Numbered from the stretch's first letter, positions 1 through 11,182 are shown. The stretch is 64,000 nt of DNA from Prostheceraeus crozeri (GCA_907163375.1 CAJQUW010008996.1:5001-69000), one strand, 5' to 3'. The notes: a model not told the origin generated them from the letters alone. Translations and numbers: made by a program.

Positions 1-40
1 GAAGTGGTCCTCAGTGGGCTCCAGAACCAAACATGTTTAG

Positions 41-930
41 TATAATCTCGACGATATCATAATATATTCAACAACATTCGAACAGCACTTGCGAGACATT
101 GCCGAAGTTTTAACAAGAATAAAAGAGTATGGACTGAAGCTTAAACCTACGAAATGCGAATTTATGCACGAATCGGTCAGATTTTTGGGCCATAAAATTT
201 CAGCAGAAGGAATTCGCCCGGACCCAGCTAATACGGACAAAGTGAAAAATTACCTCACGCCTACATCTGTTCAGCAAATACGACAATTCGTCGGACTAGC
301 ATTGTACTACCGGCGATTCTTTCCAAATTTCGCGAAGTTGGCAGACCCGCTAACTCAACTGCAAATGAAAGATGCCACCTTCACTTGGGGCACTGAGCAG
401 GAGCAAGCATTCCAGATACTAAAACTAAGACTGATTACTCCTCCTATTCTGGCTTTTCCAGACTTTGACAGACCATTTACCCTCCAAACGGACGCTAGCA
501 ATGTTGCAATAGGCGCTGTGTTGTCACAGGGTACTAAAGTCGAGGAGCACCCCATAGCATATGCGAGTAGATCTCTTAACAAATGTGAACGTAACTATGA
601 CACTATCGAACAAGAAGCGCTAGCTGTTGTTTGGGTATGCGAGCATTGCCGATGTTACTTATGGTGGAAACCATTCGACGTAGTCACTGACCACGGACCC
701 CTAAAATGACTGTTTACACATCGCAACCCTTCCTCAAGATTGATTAGATTGGCATTGCGCCTCCTACAATTCGATATGTACCGACCAGGGAGGCATAATA
801 ATACCGACGCTCTGTCGCGGATCGAGACTGGAGAGGCGCAAAAACATGTCCATAACATCAGAGCAGTATCAGATTTAGGGAATGTTCGGACTGCTCAAGC
901 AGCCGGCCCGACCCTCTCTTGGCCGCTCTG
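41..930 (+). pseudogene. Gypsy pol: RT C-terminal part and RNase H
   Basis: The frame opens with an LDDIIIYS segment, the catalytic DD of retrotransposon reverse transcriptase, at about 47-70. It continues through the connection region (FLGHKIS, then YYRRFFPNFAKLADPLTQL) into RNase H with the TDAS motif at about 490 and TIEQEALAVVW at about 604. At 706-708 a TGA stands where related proteins have the W of LKWL, so it looks like a TGG to TGA change. The frame then continues to 930 with HNNTDALSRIE, the usual end of gypsy RNase H. A nonsense-mutated remnant is the simplest reading. Confidence 0.88.
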
Positions 931-1007
931 ATGCAGAAGCTCAGGGGCCTCAGACCTAATGTAACCGAATTCTCCGCCACCGAGAAATTGATTGTTCGAA
1001 ATCATTT

Positions 1008-2040
1008 TTGACAAATTTAGGATTCGTCAACAAGCTGTCAGATGCTAATAAATTCATGTTGGTTCTACCGGCGCCCTACCGCCAGGACATTTATAATGAG
1101 TTCCACGAAGGAATATTTGGCGGTCATCTGGCAGCCGAGAAGACGTTATCTAGATTTCAGAAGTTTTATTTCTGGCCAGGTATGAAACGGACGTTCAGAA
1201 ATGGATTGCTGAGTTCCCGTCGTGTAACGCGAGGAATAACTCTCAGACGAAGATAAAAGTCGCACTGCATCTTATTGCAGTACCCCCGCCGTTCACTCGC
1301 TTTGGAGTGGACGTTACGGGAGCTTATCCAAAAACGGACCGAGGAAATCGCTACATAATTGTTTTTGTGGAATACGCAACAAAATAGGCAGAGGCTTTCG
1401 CCTCACCCAACCAGACAGCCGAAACAATCTCTAGGCTGTTCGTTGACGAGATAGTATGCAGATTCGGCTGTCTGCGCGAATTATTATCGGACAGAGGAGC
1501 GAACTTCACGAGTTCTCTGCTAAAGAACATATGCCGACTGAGGAATACTCAGAAAATTTTCACCCTATCCTACAACCCAAATGTGATGGACTGGTGGAGC
1601 GGATAAACGGCGTTTTTATACGAATGCTCTCTCACTACTGTGCAGCAAATCAGAAAGACTGGGACCTCTACATCGCGCCCGTTTTATTCGCCTACCTGGC
1701 AAGTGTTCATGGATCTACAAAGGAGATCCCGTATTACCTTGTGTTTGGACGTGACCCTTTATTACCTTGTGACATTGTCTTACAAGACCCACCGACGGAC
1801 AACGAACTCAGGTCGTATCGACACGAGCTGGGAGAACGACTACGCACAGCGTGGGCCATTGCTAGAGACAATAACATACAAGTTCAGGCCCATCAGGAGA
1901 TGTACGATCGGACCGCAACGGATACCCTCCAGCATATTGCTATCGGCGATCGGGTCTATGTACATACCCCTCAACCGAAAAAGGCCTATCTCCAAAACTA
2001 CAGAAGCTTTGGAAGGGTCCATTCCGAATTCTGGATATGA
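1008..2040 (+). pseudogene. Gypsy pol: integrase zinc-binding and core domains
   Basis: 1070-1190 encodes an H2C2-type integrase N-terminus (H, GGHLAAEKTL, FYFWPGM). From about 1290 another frame gives the core, with FGVDVTGAYP containing the first catalytic Asp and RYIIVFVEYATK, followed by TAG at 1386 where a W codon is expected. A further frame gives the second Asp (LLSDRGANF) near 1490. The 1456-2040 frame then supplies GLVERINGVF with the expected catalytic Glu and the conserved tail to DRVYVHTPQPKK. Several frame changes make this a pseudogene. Confidence 0.85.
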
Positions 2041-2802
2041 CGGACACAACCCTTATGGTCATTCCGGTAAACCAACCATCTCTAAAACGACAATGGGTGA
2101 ATATTAACCGGTGCAAAATGGCTCTTACCGCACACACGCCGGCTTTCCCACCTTCAGCGGACTCTACAGCGCTGAATAAAGAACCGGTACAAGTCGAGGA
2201 TAGTCAGGAACCAGAGATCTCGAACGAACCTACAACAGTTTTGACGGAACCAGCGACCTCCGAAGAAGAACGCAGACCCCCAATTCAGGAAGAATCTACA
2301 ACGTCCTCAAGGGAATCACCCCCCCGCCCACGACATCAACCGAAGCGGTCGCGGAGGAATCTCTCGGCGATAGCGCCCAAGAACCAGCATCGCTTGGACG
2401 AACGGAACCAACAGATATGCCGAATCCAGTGGACCCCAATGAGAGCGTCAGTTTACCCGCGGCGGGACGAGCAACAGAACCGGCTCGGAAGACTGAGAAC
2501 GCTCTGACGCGGATCCACCCACGGGCAAAAAAACAACCTCCGATAAACGTGGACCACCAAAGGATTTGTTACCTGCGAGTGAAACTGGACAGACCTCCTC
2601 AGTCCCCACACGACGCCGTGGGCGGCCACGCGAACAACAGGCGGATCAAGCAGCACCACAAGCTATCAACTCGCCCCATCCTGTAGCGGAGGCCACGTCA
2701 CCCACAAGGAGAATGACAAGGAACCAACTCCGTGCTTTTCTTCATGAACAAAAACAACGCATGGCGCGGGGCGCCACGGGTGAGCAAGGCGTGAAGCCGT
2801 AA
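2037..2802 (+). pseudogene. C-terminal, low-complexity tail of the gypsy polyprotein
   Basis: After the integrase the frame changes. One frame starts with a segment ending in KRQWVNINRCKMA, which resembles the end of the integrase C-terminal region. A Glu/Pro/Thr-rich stretch follows in alternating frames, ending near 2802 in a basic segment (TRRMTRNQLRAFLHEQKQR). No envelope gene is recognisable. The low-complexity part cannot be assigned a function. Confidence 0.5.
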
Positions 2803-2823
2803 ACAGTGATAGTCACTAATTTT

Positions 2824-3012
2824 ATATTATGACAGTGAATACCACAGTTTTTATCTTCAACTTAATTTTCCTATTTACTGCACTACTATCTCCATTCGAA
2901 TTTTGTGTCACTTTATAGACTGTTACTTTTATCGTCATAGTGCGTAACTGCATATTATGACAGCGGATAACGCAGCTTTCATCCTCAACTGAATTTTTCT
3001 GTTTAATGCACT
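2824..3012. repeat. Imperfect direct repeat, about 61 bp, 128 bp apart
   Basis: 2824-2884 and 2952-3012 share the order ATATTATGACAG, then A/C-rich sequence, then ATCYTCAACT, then TTTAATGCACT-like ends. The pair lies just downstream of the gypsy remnant and may be part of its 3' non-coding region or LTR. No gene is seen from 2803 to 3204. Confidence 0.6.
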
Positions 3013-3204
3013 TTATTCGCACTGTAAATCTGCTTCACCTCTTAAAAAGAAATGTCACTTTTAGTTCACTTCACACTTTTGTGGAACAGCAGGGATGAAA
3101 ACTTCACGAACATTTATTTTTCGGTGTACCATCCTGTAAGTCAGGTACGGTTCTCTCACACGCTTAACCCCCTACATAGTATTTAAACATCGACATTATC
3201 ACAG

Positions 3205-3545
<341 letters not shown>

Positions 3546-4329
3546 TACACACCACCTGTCTTAGTATTCCTTCCCGTACAGAAATTGTTTTATGGCAATA
3601 TCCTTCACATTTTAATGGCATCAAACAAATCATTATTGCTGGCCACGGAGGGCACCTTCGAAGCGGATGCAGCCCAGCCGGCCCGACGCAGCGACACGGG
3701 CGTGGTAGAAGTCGCCGTGACCGTCGTCAACAACCAATATCAGCTGTTGGCGACGTTCCATAGTTTTGTGAAGCCGGAAGGAAGCACCCGCGCCCTGGGA
3801 CCCAACCCCACGGCTTGAGGGCAGGATTCCTGAGTGTCCAACCGACGCTATGGGGCATGGAGCGCTCCCTCAGCTCTTTCCTCCAGGCCAATGGACCTCT
3901 GACCTTCATATGCGCGGCGCGACCGCGCGATCGAGGCATCTGTTCTCGGCTGGCAGCCACTCGCCACCTGACCATGTGGATGATGCCAAGTCAGTACCAA
4001 CACTGTTGTCAGGGGCCGTGCATCAGTGCACACCGTCGGCCGTGCAGACTGTGAGGGCCATGGTATTAGCCCTCCAGGTGAGTGACCCGGTTCGCCCTAT
4101 TCCTCACTCCCTCACTACCCCCACCATCAACTTGTCTGGATTTCCGCAGTGTCCGTCTTGTGCTATTTCTGGATATCATATTTCTTGAAGGCATACACGT
4201 CTTATTGATTCCTGACATTCCAGTGCCGTGTGGTGACTGAATGATTGTAGAACTGGTATTGTCAGTTACTGAAATCAGCTGTTCAGTAAATGCCAGTCTA
4301 CAAAACCTCTCGTCAAAAATTTCGTGATT
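3546..4329. other. Intergenic stretch, no supported gene
   Basis: A short open frame at 3615-3818 (+) contains GVVEVAVTVVNNQYQLLATF and then FHSFVKPEG, loosely like the start of a DEDD-type exonuclease. It is interrupted by stops from 3816 onward and the similarity is too weak to call. The rest is GC-richer than its surroundings but has no further readable signal. Confidence 0.4.
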
Positions 4330-4405
4330 ATCGATTTTTGATTCACGTGATCTGCGTCATCTGTCATTCGTAGAGGTTTGGTCTCGTGTCGCTATTGTGA
4401 GACTC

Positions 4406-5119
4406 ATGATGTCACGATCCACACGATCTAATTCACAGTCAGATTTAACACTGGACAAAGTCAAAAGTCTCTTGAATGACATAAAGACAGAACTAATTGC
4501 AAACATGGATAAAAAGTTTCTCGAAATCAGGCAGGAGATGACCACCATAATAGAAAGAGTAGATTACATCGATAAAAATTTGTTCTCCATTACGTCTGTG
4601 CAAGATGTTCAGAAAAGAGAAATTGAAAACATTAAATCAGATATGACTGAGCTCCAGGACAAACTTCTCTATGATATCGCGGACGAGCTTCATCAGCGAG
4701 ATGTTAGAAAATCTAATTTGATAATTTTTGGTTTACCAGAGCTATCAGATGGAACTTTGATTGAAAGGCAAATTCACGATAAGGAACAGTGTGTAAAGCT
4801 GCTAAATGAAATGAATGTTCCAGATCTAAATTTTGCTAATATTCGAAGATTGGGTAAAATAAGATCATATGGCAAACGTCTTATGCGCATCTCGTGTGTT
4901 AATCACAATGATAAATACAAAGTACTGCGTAATGCGAGAAAGTTAAATGACTCGATTGATTTCAAAAATGTGTTCGTGAAAAATGACTTAACTCCTTACC
5001 AACAGACTATGGACAAAAGACTGCGCAACGAGTGTAAGCGAAGGAGAAACGACGGTGAGGATGTCATTTTATATCGTGGAAGAATTTGTGAAAGAGACAG
5101 CATCCAAAATTTTCAATGA
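4406..5119 (+). CDS. LINE ORF1 protein (coiled coil plus RRM-like region)
   Basis: This is a 237-residue frame when started at the first ATG, 4406; a second ATG follows at once. Residues 15-95 are heptad-like and charged, typical of a coiled coil. The centre (VRKSNLIIFGLPE, then RRLGK, then MRISC and VFVKNDLTP) follows the pattern of the L1-type RNA-binding ORF1 family, which packages the element RNA and acts as a nucleic-acid chaperone. The C-terminus is basic. The stop overlaps the ORF2 start as ATGA at 5116-5119, which suggests termination-reinitiation for ORF2. No zinc knuckle is visible. Confidence 0.8.
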   Translation: MMSRSTRSNSQSDLTLDKVKSLLNDIKTELIANMDKKFLEIRQEMTTIIERVDYIDKNLFSITSVQDVQKREIENIKSDMTELQDKLLYDIADELHQRDVRKSNLIIFGLPELSDGTLIERQIHDKEQCVKLLNEMNVPDLNFANIRRLGKIRSYGKRLMRISCVNHNDKYKVLRNARKLNDSIDFKNVFVKNDLTPYQQTMDKRLRNECKRRRNDGEDVILYRGRICERDSIQNFQ

Positions 5120-7728
5120 ATATTTTACCGAAGGTTAGACTTCCATCTATCTTTCTTTACAATGTCCGTTCATTGGTGCCTAAATTCGACGAAGTTTGCC
5201 TTATGTGCTCAGTCTTACGCCCAACTATAGCAGCGTTTTCTGAATCTTGGTTGCATGATGAAATACCTGATAAACTTATTCAAATCCCTGGTTATAATGC
5301 TCCCGTTCGTTCTGATCGTCATGATGGTCGTCGTGGAGGTGGTATTTGTCTATATGTTGATCAGAACTTCAGGGTCATTGAATTATCTCATATTCAGCCT
5401 TTTCCAATTTTTATTGACTGTCTATGGTCTTCCATCCCTGCGTTTCAAATTATCCTGGTTGCCGTCTATATTCCCCCTAACCTTTCTGCTGGTCAACATA
5501 AAGTGCTGATTGAATATTTTCGTGAGAATTTGGATCATGCGTTATCTTGTTTCCACGATTCTAAATTAATCATTCTGGGCGACTTTAATGATTTTCGATG
5601 TGAACTTTTTCTCACTTTGTTTGGACTCACCCAGATTGTTGATAAACCTACTCGTGATAGTGCAACTTTGGACAAAATTTTCGTTGATCATAGGCTCACC
5701 AATGATTATGATGTCAGCATTCATCCAAAAATTGGATCGTCCGACCATTTGAGTGTCTTCGCTGTTCCTTTGAAATCAGTTATTACACCAATTCAGTTTA
5801 AGACTTTTTATGACTTCAGAGACAGTAATATAGCTGCCTATATGGCTGCGCTTGAGTTTGCAGATTGGGCTTCGTTTTACTCAACTCCGCAACTTGAAGA
5901 AAAAGTGAAATTACTGTATCAAATTCTCGATAATGCTATCTCCCAAATTCCTGTTTATTTTGTAAAAATTAGTCCATATGACAAACCGTGGATTACAGCT
6001 ACGTTAAAACACCTCATAAATTTGCGCTATGAAGCTTATCGCATCAGCGATTTTGCCAAGTATGATCACTATCGAGAAGTAATTAAGGTTGAAATTTCTA
6101 AAGCGAAAGAGATATGGGCCAAGAAACTTGTACACAGCAAGAAAGGAGTTTGGAAAGTTTTGAAAAACTCATGTTCAGACTCTCGTATTCAGTCCGTTTT
6201 GAACCAGTATAAATCAATGTCTGAGGCTGTGGAATCTATTAATGAAACTTTTACATCGCATTTCAATCTCTCAAATGGCTCTATTAGCAACAGTGACTAT
6301 TTAATTGACAGCACAAATAATGAAAGGGAAACATGTGATGGATTATTTGATGCCATGACTGCATTTAACTTTCTTCAGCGGTTGAAAGTGAACAAAAGTG
6401 CGGGGTTCGACAACCTATTGCCTCGTTTGATTAAAGTGGCCAGCCATATACTTGCTTATCCGCTGTCTGAAATTTATTCCTTGTCGCTGTCAACTGGGCT
6501 TGTTCCTGATAAATGGAAAATTGCAAAAGTTTCACCCGTTCCTAAAACATTGCGTCCATCTGTCCATGATCTGCGACCCATATCCGTTCTTCCTGTTTTT
6601 ATGAAGATCCAAGAGCAAATGTTAATCCGGTTTTTCAAAGATAAATTCATTTCAATGTATGGTGAATTTCAGTTTGGCTTCAGACCAAAATCATCTACTT
6701 GCATGGCGAACATTGCCATCCATGACTTTGTCACTAAGCATTTGGACGGTGAAAATTCCAATGGTGTATTTATGATCTCCTTTGACCTTACTCGTGCCTT
6801 TGACAAGCTACCTCATCACGTCATTGTCAAGACTATTGTGAATTCAAACTTGCCTCCATTGATTATCAAATGGATCACCAACTATTTAACCGATCGATAC
6901 CAATTCACAGAAGTAAGAGGTACTAAAAGCTCTCTTACTAAAGTTTCCTCTGGAGTGCCCCAAGGCTCAGTTATTGGGCCTTACTTATTTGCTACGTGCA
7001 TGGGGTCATTGACGCCTGTGTGTGATCAATCCTTCATGTTGAAATTCGCGGATGATGTCTTTATTCTCAGGTCCTTTACCAAACATAGTGACGTCAAAAT
7101 TGAAGTTGAAGCTGAAATAAGAAACATGCTTGAATGGTGTTCTAAAGTGGGACTGACACTCAATCTGGATAAAATGAAATATATGACTTCCCCTAAAGCA
7201 AATATTATTGTTGATTACATGCCATCATTTGCTTCCAGTGCAATGAAAGTGTTAGGTGTAATTTACACTCCTGATCTCAAATGGGATGCTTTTGTTGATA
7301 GTTTGTGCTCCAAGGCAAGTAAAAACATTCATGTCATTCGCTCTTTGTGTTCATTCCTACCAAAGCAGAATCTCACTGATATATACAATGCTTGCGTGAG
7401 AAATGTTATCGAGTACTGCGGTCCTTTGTTAGTGTCACTGAATAAGAAAAATGCAGCGAAATTCGATGCTATTCAAAGACGCTGTCATCGTATTGTTTGT
7501 GGCAAAAGCTGCAATTGTAACTTATTTCCATCTCTCACCGAACGCCGAATATCTCAAAGTTTAAAGCTATTTAATGCATTGAGGCTTGGTGACCACATCT
7601 TGCATTATATGTCTCCCGAATTTTCTTCAGTTACTGGTCGTTTAATTGTTCCTTTTTCTCGAACAGAACGCAGAATGTCATTTTTTATTATTGCGTGCAT
7701 TTTGATTTTGAATAACCTTCGTATGTAG
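5116..7728 (+). CDS. LINE ORF2: endonuclease and reverse transcriptase
   Basis: The protein has 870 residues. The N-terminal part is an exonuclease-endonuclease-phosphatase fold: NVRSLVPK, SESWLHD with the catalytic Glu, VAVYIPPN, ILGDFNDF, and SSDHLSVF with the terminal catalytic His. The second half is a reverse transcriptase: KSAGFDNLLPRLIK, then ISFDLTRAFDKLPHH with the first catalytic Asp, SGVPQGSVIGPYLF, and LKFADDVFIL with the FADD box. The C-terminus has cysteines in CHRIVCGKSCNC. The protein nicks target DNA and copies the element RNA there. No RNase H domain is seen. The frame is uninterrupted, so activity is possible but not shown. Confidence 0.92.
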   Translation: MNILPKVRLPSIFLYNVRSLVPKFDEVCLMCSVLRPTIAAFSESWLHDEIPDKLIQIPGYNAPVRSDRHDGRRGGGICLYVDQNFRVIELSHIQPFPIFIDCLWSSIPAFQIILVAVYIPPNLSAGQHKVLIEYFRENLDHALSCFHDSKLIILGDFNDFRCELFLTLFGLTQIVDKPTRDSATLDKIFVDHRLTNDYDVSIHPKIGSSDHLSVFAVPLKSVITPIQFKTFYDFRDSNIAAYMAALEFADWASFYSTPQLEEKVKLLYQILDNAISQIPVYFVKISPYDKPWITATLKHLINLRYEAYRISDFAKYDHYREVIKVEISKAKEIWAKKLVHSKKGVWKVLKNSCSDSRIQSVLNQYKSMSEAVESINETFTSHFNLSNGSISNSDYLIDSTNNERETCDGLFDAMTAFNFLQRLKVNKSAGFDNLLPRLIKVASHILAYPLSEIYSLSLSTGLVPDKWKIAKVSPVPKTLRPSVHDLRPISVLPVFMKIQEQMLIRFFKDKFISMYGEFQFGFRPKSSTCMANIAIHDFVTKHLDGENSNGVFMISFDLTRAFDKLPHHVIVKTIVNSNLPPLIIKWITNYLTDRYQFTEVRGTKSSLTKVSSGVPQGSVIGPYLFATCMGSLTPVCDQSFMLKFADDVFILRSFTKHSDVKIEVEAEIRNMLEWCSKVGLTLNLDKMKYMTSPKANIIVDYMPSFASSAMKVLGVIYTPDLKWDAFVDSLCSKASKNIHVIRSLCSFLPKQNLTDIYNACVRNVIEYCGPLLVSLNKKNAAKFDAIQRRCHRIVCGKSCNCNLFPSLTERRISQSLKLFNALRLGDHILHYMSPEFSSVTGRLIVPFSRTERRMSFFIIACILILNNLRM

Positions 7729-7937
7729 CCAGTAGTAGACATTCATAAATCAATTATGTATTTTGGATTCTCTGCTCAGATCCACTTAATTCGCAAGATC
7801 TGTTGATTTGTATCTGCACATGTAAATTTTTCCTTGTCAAAAATTGTGCTTTAACTTACTTCTCACTGTACGTACTTCACTGCATGTCTGTACCTTCTAA
7901 TGACTGTATGATTTCCATTCAATGAAATAAAACACAT

Positions 7938-7967
7938 TACTACTACTACTACTACTACTACTACTAC
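7938..7967 (+). repeat. (ACT)n tail of the LINE
   Basis: About ten TAC/ACT triplets follow a polyadenylation-type AATAAA at 7925-7930. A microsatellite 3' end instead of poly(A) is usual for several non-LTR clades and marks the 3' boundary of the element. Confidence 0.85.
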
Positions 7968-8034
7968 CTGTTATACCCGAGGCCGACTCAACCCCATAGC
8001 CGACTCATTCGTCATCTCAGTAAATGGCAATGAG

Positions 8035-9000
8035 TTGGATGGTTGGGACTCGGACCCACAAACCGAGAAACTCCTCCCCAATCTTCCCCCCGATTCCCAC
8101 CCTCAACCCAACAGAACACCCGTTACCAGCCTAGCCCGACCATACCCCGAGCCCATTAGTGATGCGATCCAACCGCAATTATCCCCTCGGTTGGGCGTCG
8201 ACACGCCTTACCCCATTATGGGCCACAACCGAGACGTCGTCCTTGCCCTTGCCCGATACCTCTCCACCTTCTCAGATACCCTCCCACTTCTCCAATTTTC
8301 TGTCCGTTTCGGCCCCTTTGTCCGTGAACCCTTCACCCCTTACACCCTTATTTTTGATACCCTCTACGCCCTAGCCCCTCACTTCCAGCATCGTTCTCAA
8401 CTATGGCGGGGAATCCTGGAGCGCTTCCAGCACGTTTTCAACGCCAAGTGCTAGGGTGCTCGAGTCCACGACCCGTTCGCCTTTCCCACCCCCACTGATT
8501 TTAGTAATTACGACCCAACCCTTCTCCCCATATGGGTCGTCCCCACAATTTTTTTAATTATCACACTCCTTTCACCGCCCGGAACCCTGTACTTCTCCCC
8601 CATGCCGATCGCGCTGTCCGTCGACTCCTTGCCTGGTCCCACCTATTCCGAGCGGTTATTCTGCAACTCCCTGATAATCTTCCCTTTACCCTTTTAAGCC
8701 CCGTCGTTGAGGCCCTCGACTCTGGGTTCCCGCATCTTCCCCGCCTTCTACTCCTCCAATACCCACCCGATAACCGCATACCCTGAACCCGCACCCTCCG
8801 CCTCGTTCGTCGGCCGTACAGCCTGGGGCCGTTATCTAACGGTTTCCCCACCCACGGAAGAGGAGATATGTAGAACTGTGGTAGACCACACCATGTCCCG
8901 ACTATACGATCTCCTCCATTGAGCTCCAACTGCGAGGACGCGGCTCTTTTTCGTCCCCGGTAGGAGTGTAACCTGGAGGACTCGATCCCCAGCCTTAGGA
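8035..9000 (+). other. C-rich stretch with fragmented open frames, origin unknown
   Basis: A frame at 8035-8454 encodes a Pro/Leu-rich 139-residue peptide with no recognisable motif. After a stop at 8452 the same strand has other open pieces at 8532-8786 and 8707-8922. Base composition is strikingly C-rich and G-poor on the plus strand compared with both flanks. The mariner sits just downstream and may have landed in the same unit. A gag-like or untranslated part of an old retroelement is possible, but I found no domain to support it. Confidence 0.3.
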
Positions 9001-9373
9001 CCCTTAGTGTACAGCAAGCCGGGTCACATTTAGGAACTCGAGCGGGAAGAGAAACAAACGAGATAGTTACGAAGAGGCCAAACGAACGATATAAAGGGCA
9101 AGTAAATAAGGAAAGACAGAGAAGGTCAAAACAGTAAAAGTGGCGCCGTTTGGAAAACATAAATTACCATTCCATGCGCCGGGGCATGATCAGATCCGTA
9201 GGAGACCAGAGCACGTAGAAGAGTGTTACGTAATACTGAAATTGAAAAGCGATCGTTCCCAGAACTATCAAAAGAGACCGCCGTAAGTGCCCCAATAAAT
9301 AAATAATAGTCAGGAAAGGAGTTCGAAGCGCATGGGGGCAGGTGGCACCGGATCAAAGCCAAAGAACAGTATA

Positions 9374-9588
9374 CAGGTTAAACCAATAAGTTTTGTCCGG
9401 TAATTGCACGCAGCTATCTTCTAATGCATTTAATGTATTGCTTTGAAATTTTGTATGACTATAGAATACTTATTTTGCTAACTTATAATGGAAAATTAAT
9501 TTACTAAGCCTAAACCGTATGTGAAAACAATTACTTTTTAGAAAAAAAACGTTTTTTATCTCTTTTTTAAATACACGACAAACTCAAC
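9374..9588. repeat. Mariner left terminal inverted repeat
   Basis: It is matched base for base, with few differences, by the reverse complement of 10970-11182, from CAGGTTAAACC inward to AAACTCAA. It is much longer than the 20-30 bp ends of most mariners. Confidence 0.9.
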
Positions 9589-9645
9589 GTAAAACAGTTT
9601 TTTCTGGAAAGTCGATATAATACACAAAAAATAGGAGTGTAAATG

Positions 9646-10721
9646 TCAATCATCCGTTTCCGAGAGGTGTTTGAAGTAACTACCATGATGGAGCACACAT
9701 CGGCGCCATCGATCAGGCAATTTCCTAATCCTATCAGCGAAGAAGCTGCGTGGCTTGTTCTGTATCCATTGGTCCAGAACCACTTGGATCTCCTCAGCTC
9801 CGTTGAAACTTTTCCCGCGAATGCAATATTTCAATGGTGAAAATAGGTAAAAGTCCGAGGGCGCAAGGTCTGGGGAGTAAGGCGGATGTGGTAGGACGGT
9901 AAAACCAATATCAGTGAGTTTTTGAACAGATTTAGCTGCAGTGTGGGGTCGAGCATTATCATGTAGGTAATGTATCTGGTGAAATCCTCCATCACAAAGT
10001 CGGCGTCGTTTCTGCTGAACTTCCGTTACCAAACGCGACAACTGCTCACAATAAATGTCGGCAGTGATTGTTGCACCTCCTGGAAGAATGTCCATCAGTA
10101 TTACTCCCTTACAGTCCCAGAAAACGGACATGAGATGTTTCCTGGGAGAGAGTGTACGACGAACTTCCACATCAGGGACATCACCTTCGCCTCTCCACGA
10201 ACGATGGTGGTTAAGTTGTTCCGTAATTGTCCCAATAAATCCAGATTTCGTCCATTGTAATGAGCTGACCGAGGCAGTCATTAGCTGCATGCTTAGACAG
10301 CAATTCGTTGCAAATCCTCTCGCGGTTGGCCATTTGTTCCTCGGACAACTTGTGTGGACCATCGGTTGCACAGGTAACGCATACCCATGCCAAGCAGATG
10401 CTTTCTAATTGTCTGCTGGGAAACTCCAATCTCAAGCCTCATTTACCGAGTGGTGGTGTGTTCGACCAAAAGGGTTCGAATTTGGTCGTCAATATCATAA
10501 GATGGCCTTCCACATCGGTCTTGGTCTTCAACATTAAAGTTCTCATCCTTAAATTTTGCAACCCATCGCCGACAAGTGCGCTCATTTATTGTGTTCTGCC
10601 CCAGTGTTGAGTTTATTTCATTTGCAATCTTTGCAGGTACCAATCCACGTTTCCAATTATAATAAATTAACTTGTGAATGTCTTCTCGTGTGAAATCCAT
10701 TTCCAAACTGAAGTGCGACAC
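9646..10721 (-). pseudogene. Mariner transposase, disrupted
   Basis: The minus-strand start at 10721 gives the N-terminal helix-turn-helix part (IHKLIYYNWKRGLVP, then TCRRWVAKF, then GRPSYDID). A TAA at about 10441 and a frame change near 10340 interrupt it. The catalytic part follows: ITMDEIWIYWDN with the first Asp, HDNARPHTA with the second, and YSPDLAPSDFYLF with the third. The last two Asp are separated by 34 residues, the DD34D spacing of mariners. The normal function is cut-and-paste transposition at TA sites. This copy cannot make a full-length protein. Confidence 0.92.
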
Positions 10722-10969
10722 GAAGAGAATGACGAGTTAATTTATACTCACGACGTAGCACATCTAATCTGCCGCTCACTGCAAACAATCAATCACACAA
10801 ACCACAAACGCGTTACGAGGACTAACGCCGACCAGCGATTGGCCATGCATCGACTAACGCCATGCATAAGGACAATAGGTCACTAACAAATAAGATAATA
10901 GGTTATTGAGAAATCCATGGTCGGCGTTTGCCTTCACCAGCGGTGGCAGGCGCGCTGCGAGAGTATAAA

Positions 10970-11182
10970 TTGAGTTTGTTGTGTATTTAAAAAAGAGATA
11001 AAAAACGTTTTTTTCTAAAAAGTAATGGTTTTCACATACGGTTTAGGCTTAGTAAATTAATTTTCCATTATAAGTTAGCAAAATAAGTATTCTATAGTCA
11101 TACAAAATTTCAAAGCAATACATTAAATACATTAGAAGATAGCTGCGTGTAATTACCGGACAAAACGTATTGGTTTAACCTG
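10970..11182. repeat. Mariner right terminal inverted repeat
   Basis: It is the inverse partner of 9374-9588. The outer end GGTTTAACCTG abuts the TA duplication at 11183-11184. Confidence 0.9.

Larger units (their letters stand above)
1..2802 (+). mobile_element. Decayed Ty3/gypsy-type LTR retrotransposon (pol remnant, cut by window start)
   Basis: Reverse transcriptase end, RNase H, a zinc-binding integrase N-terminus, the integrase core and a proline-rich C-terminal extension follow one another in the order of a Ty3/gypsy pol gene. The reading frame is broken by in-frame stops near 708 and 1386 and by frame changes between 930 and 1560, so the copy is dead. The gag, protease and 5' LTR lie outside the window. 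No second LTR is available, so the 3' LTR cannot be delimited. Confidence 0.85.
4330..7967 (+). mobile_element. Full-length-looking non-LTR retrotransposon (LINE) with two intact ORFs
   Basis: The element has an ORF1 with a coiled coil, an overlapping ORF2 with apurinic-type endonuclease and reverse transcriptase, a short 3' UTR with an AATAAA-type signal at 7925-7930, and an (ACT)n tail at 7938-7967. Both ORFs are free of stops, unlike the other elements here, so it is the youngest-looking autonomous element in the window. The 5' boundary is set only approximately because no target-site duplication could be found by eye. The endonuclease plus FADD-type RT puts it in the Jockey/CR1/L2 part of the LINE range; the exact clade is not determined. 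Confidence 0.85.
9374..11182 (-). mobile_element. Mariner-family DNA transposon with long inverted ends
   Basis: The element starts CAGGTTAAACCAATA and ends with the inverse, bounded by TA at 9372-9373 and TA at 11183-11184, as expected for the TA target duplication of Tc1/mariner elements. Inverted repeats of about 215 bp and 213 bp remain almost identical. The transposase on the minus strand is damaged, so the copy is non-autonomous. The flanking sequence continues across the insertion. Confidence 0.93.

Noticed and set aside
3615-3818. Possible host exonuclease gene start
   Set aside because: The similarity is a short, weak pattern, and stops follow immediately.
8561-9160. 199-codon Arg-rich minus-strand frame
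   Set aside because: Complement of a C-rich stretch; composition explains its length and Arg content.
9970-10610. Plus-strand frames across the mariner
   Set aside because: They are complements of the transposase coding strand, without domains of their own.
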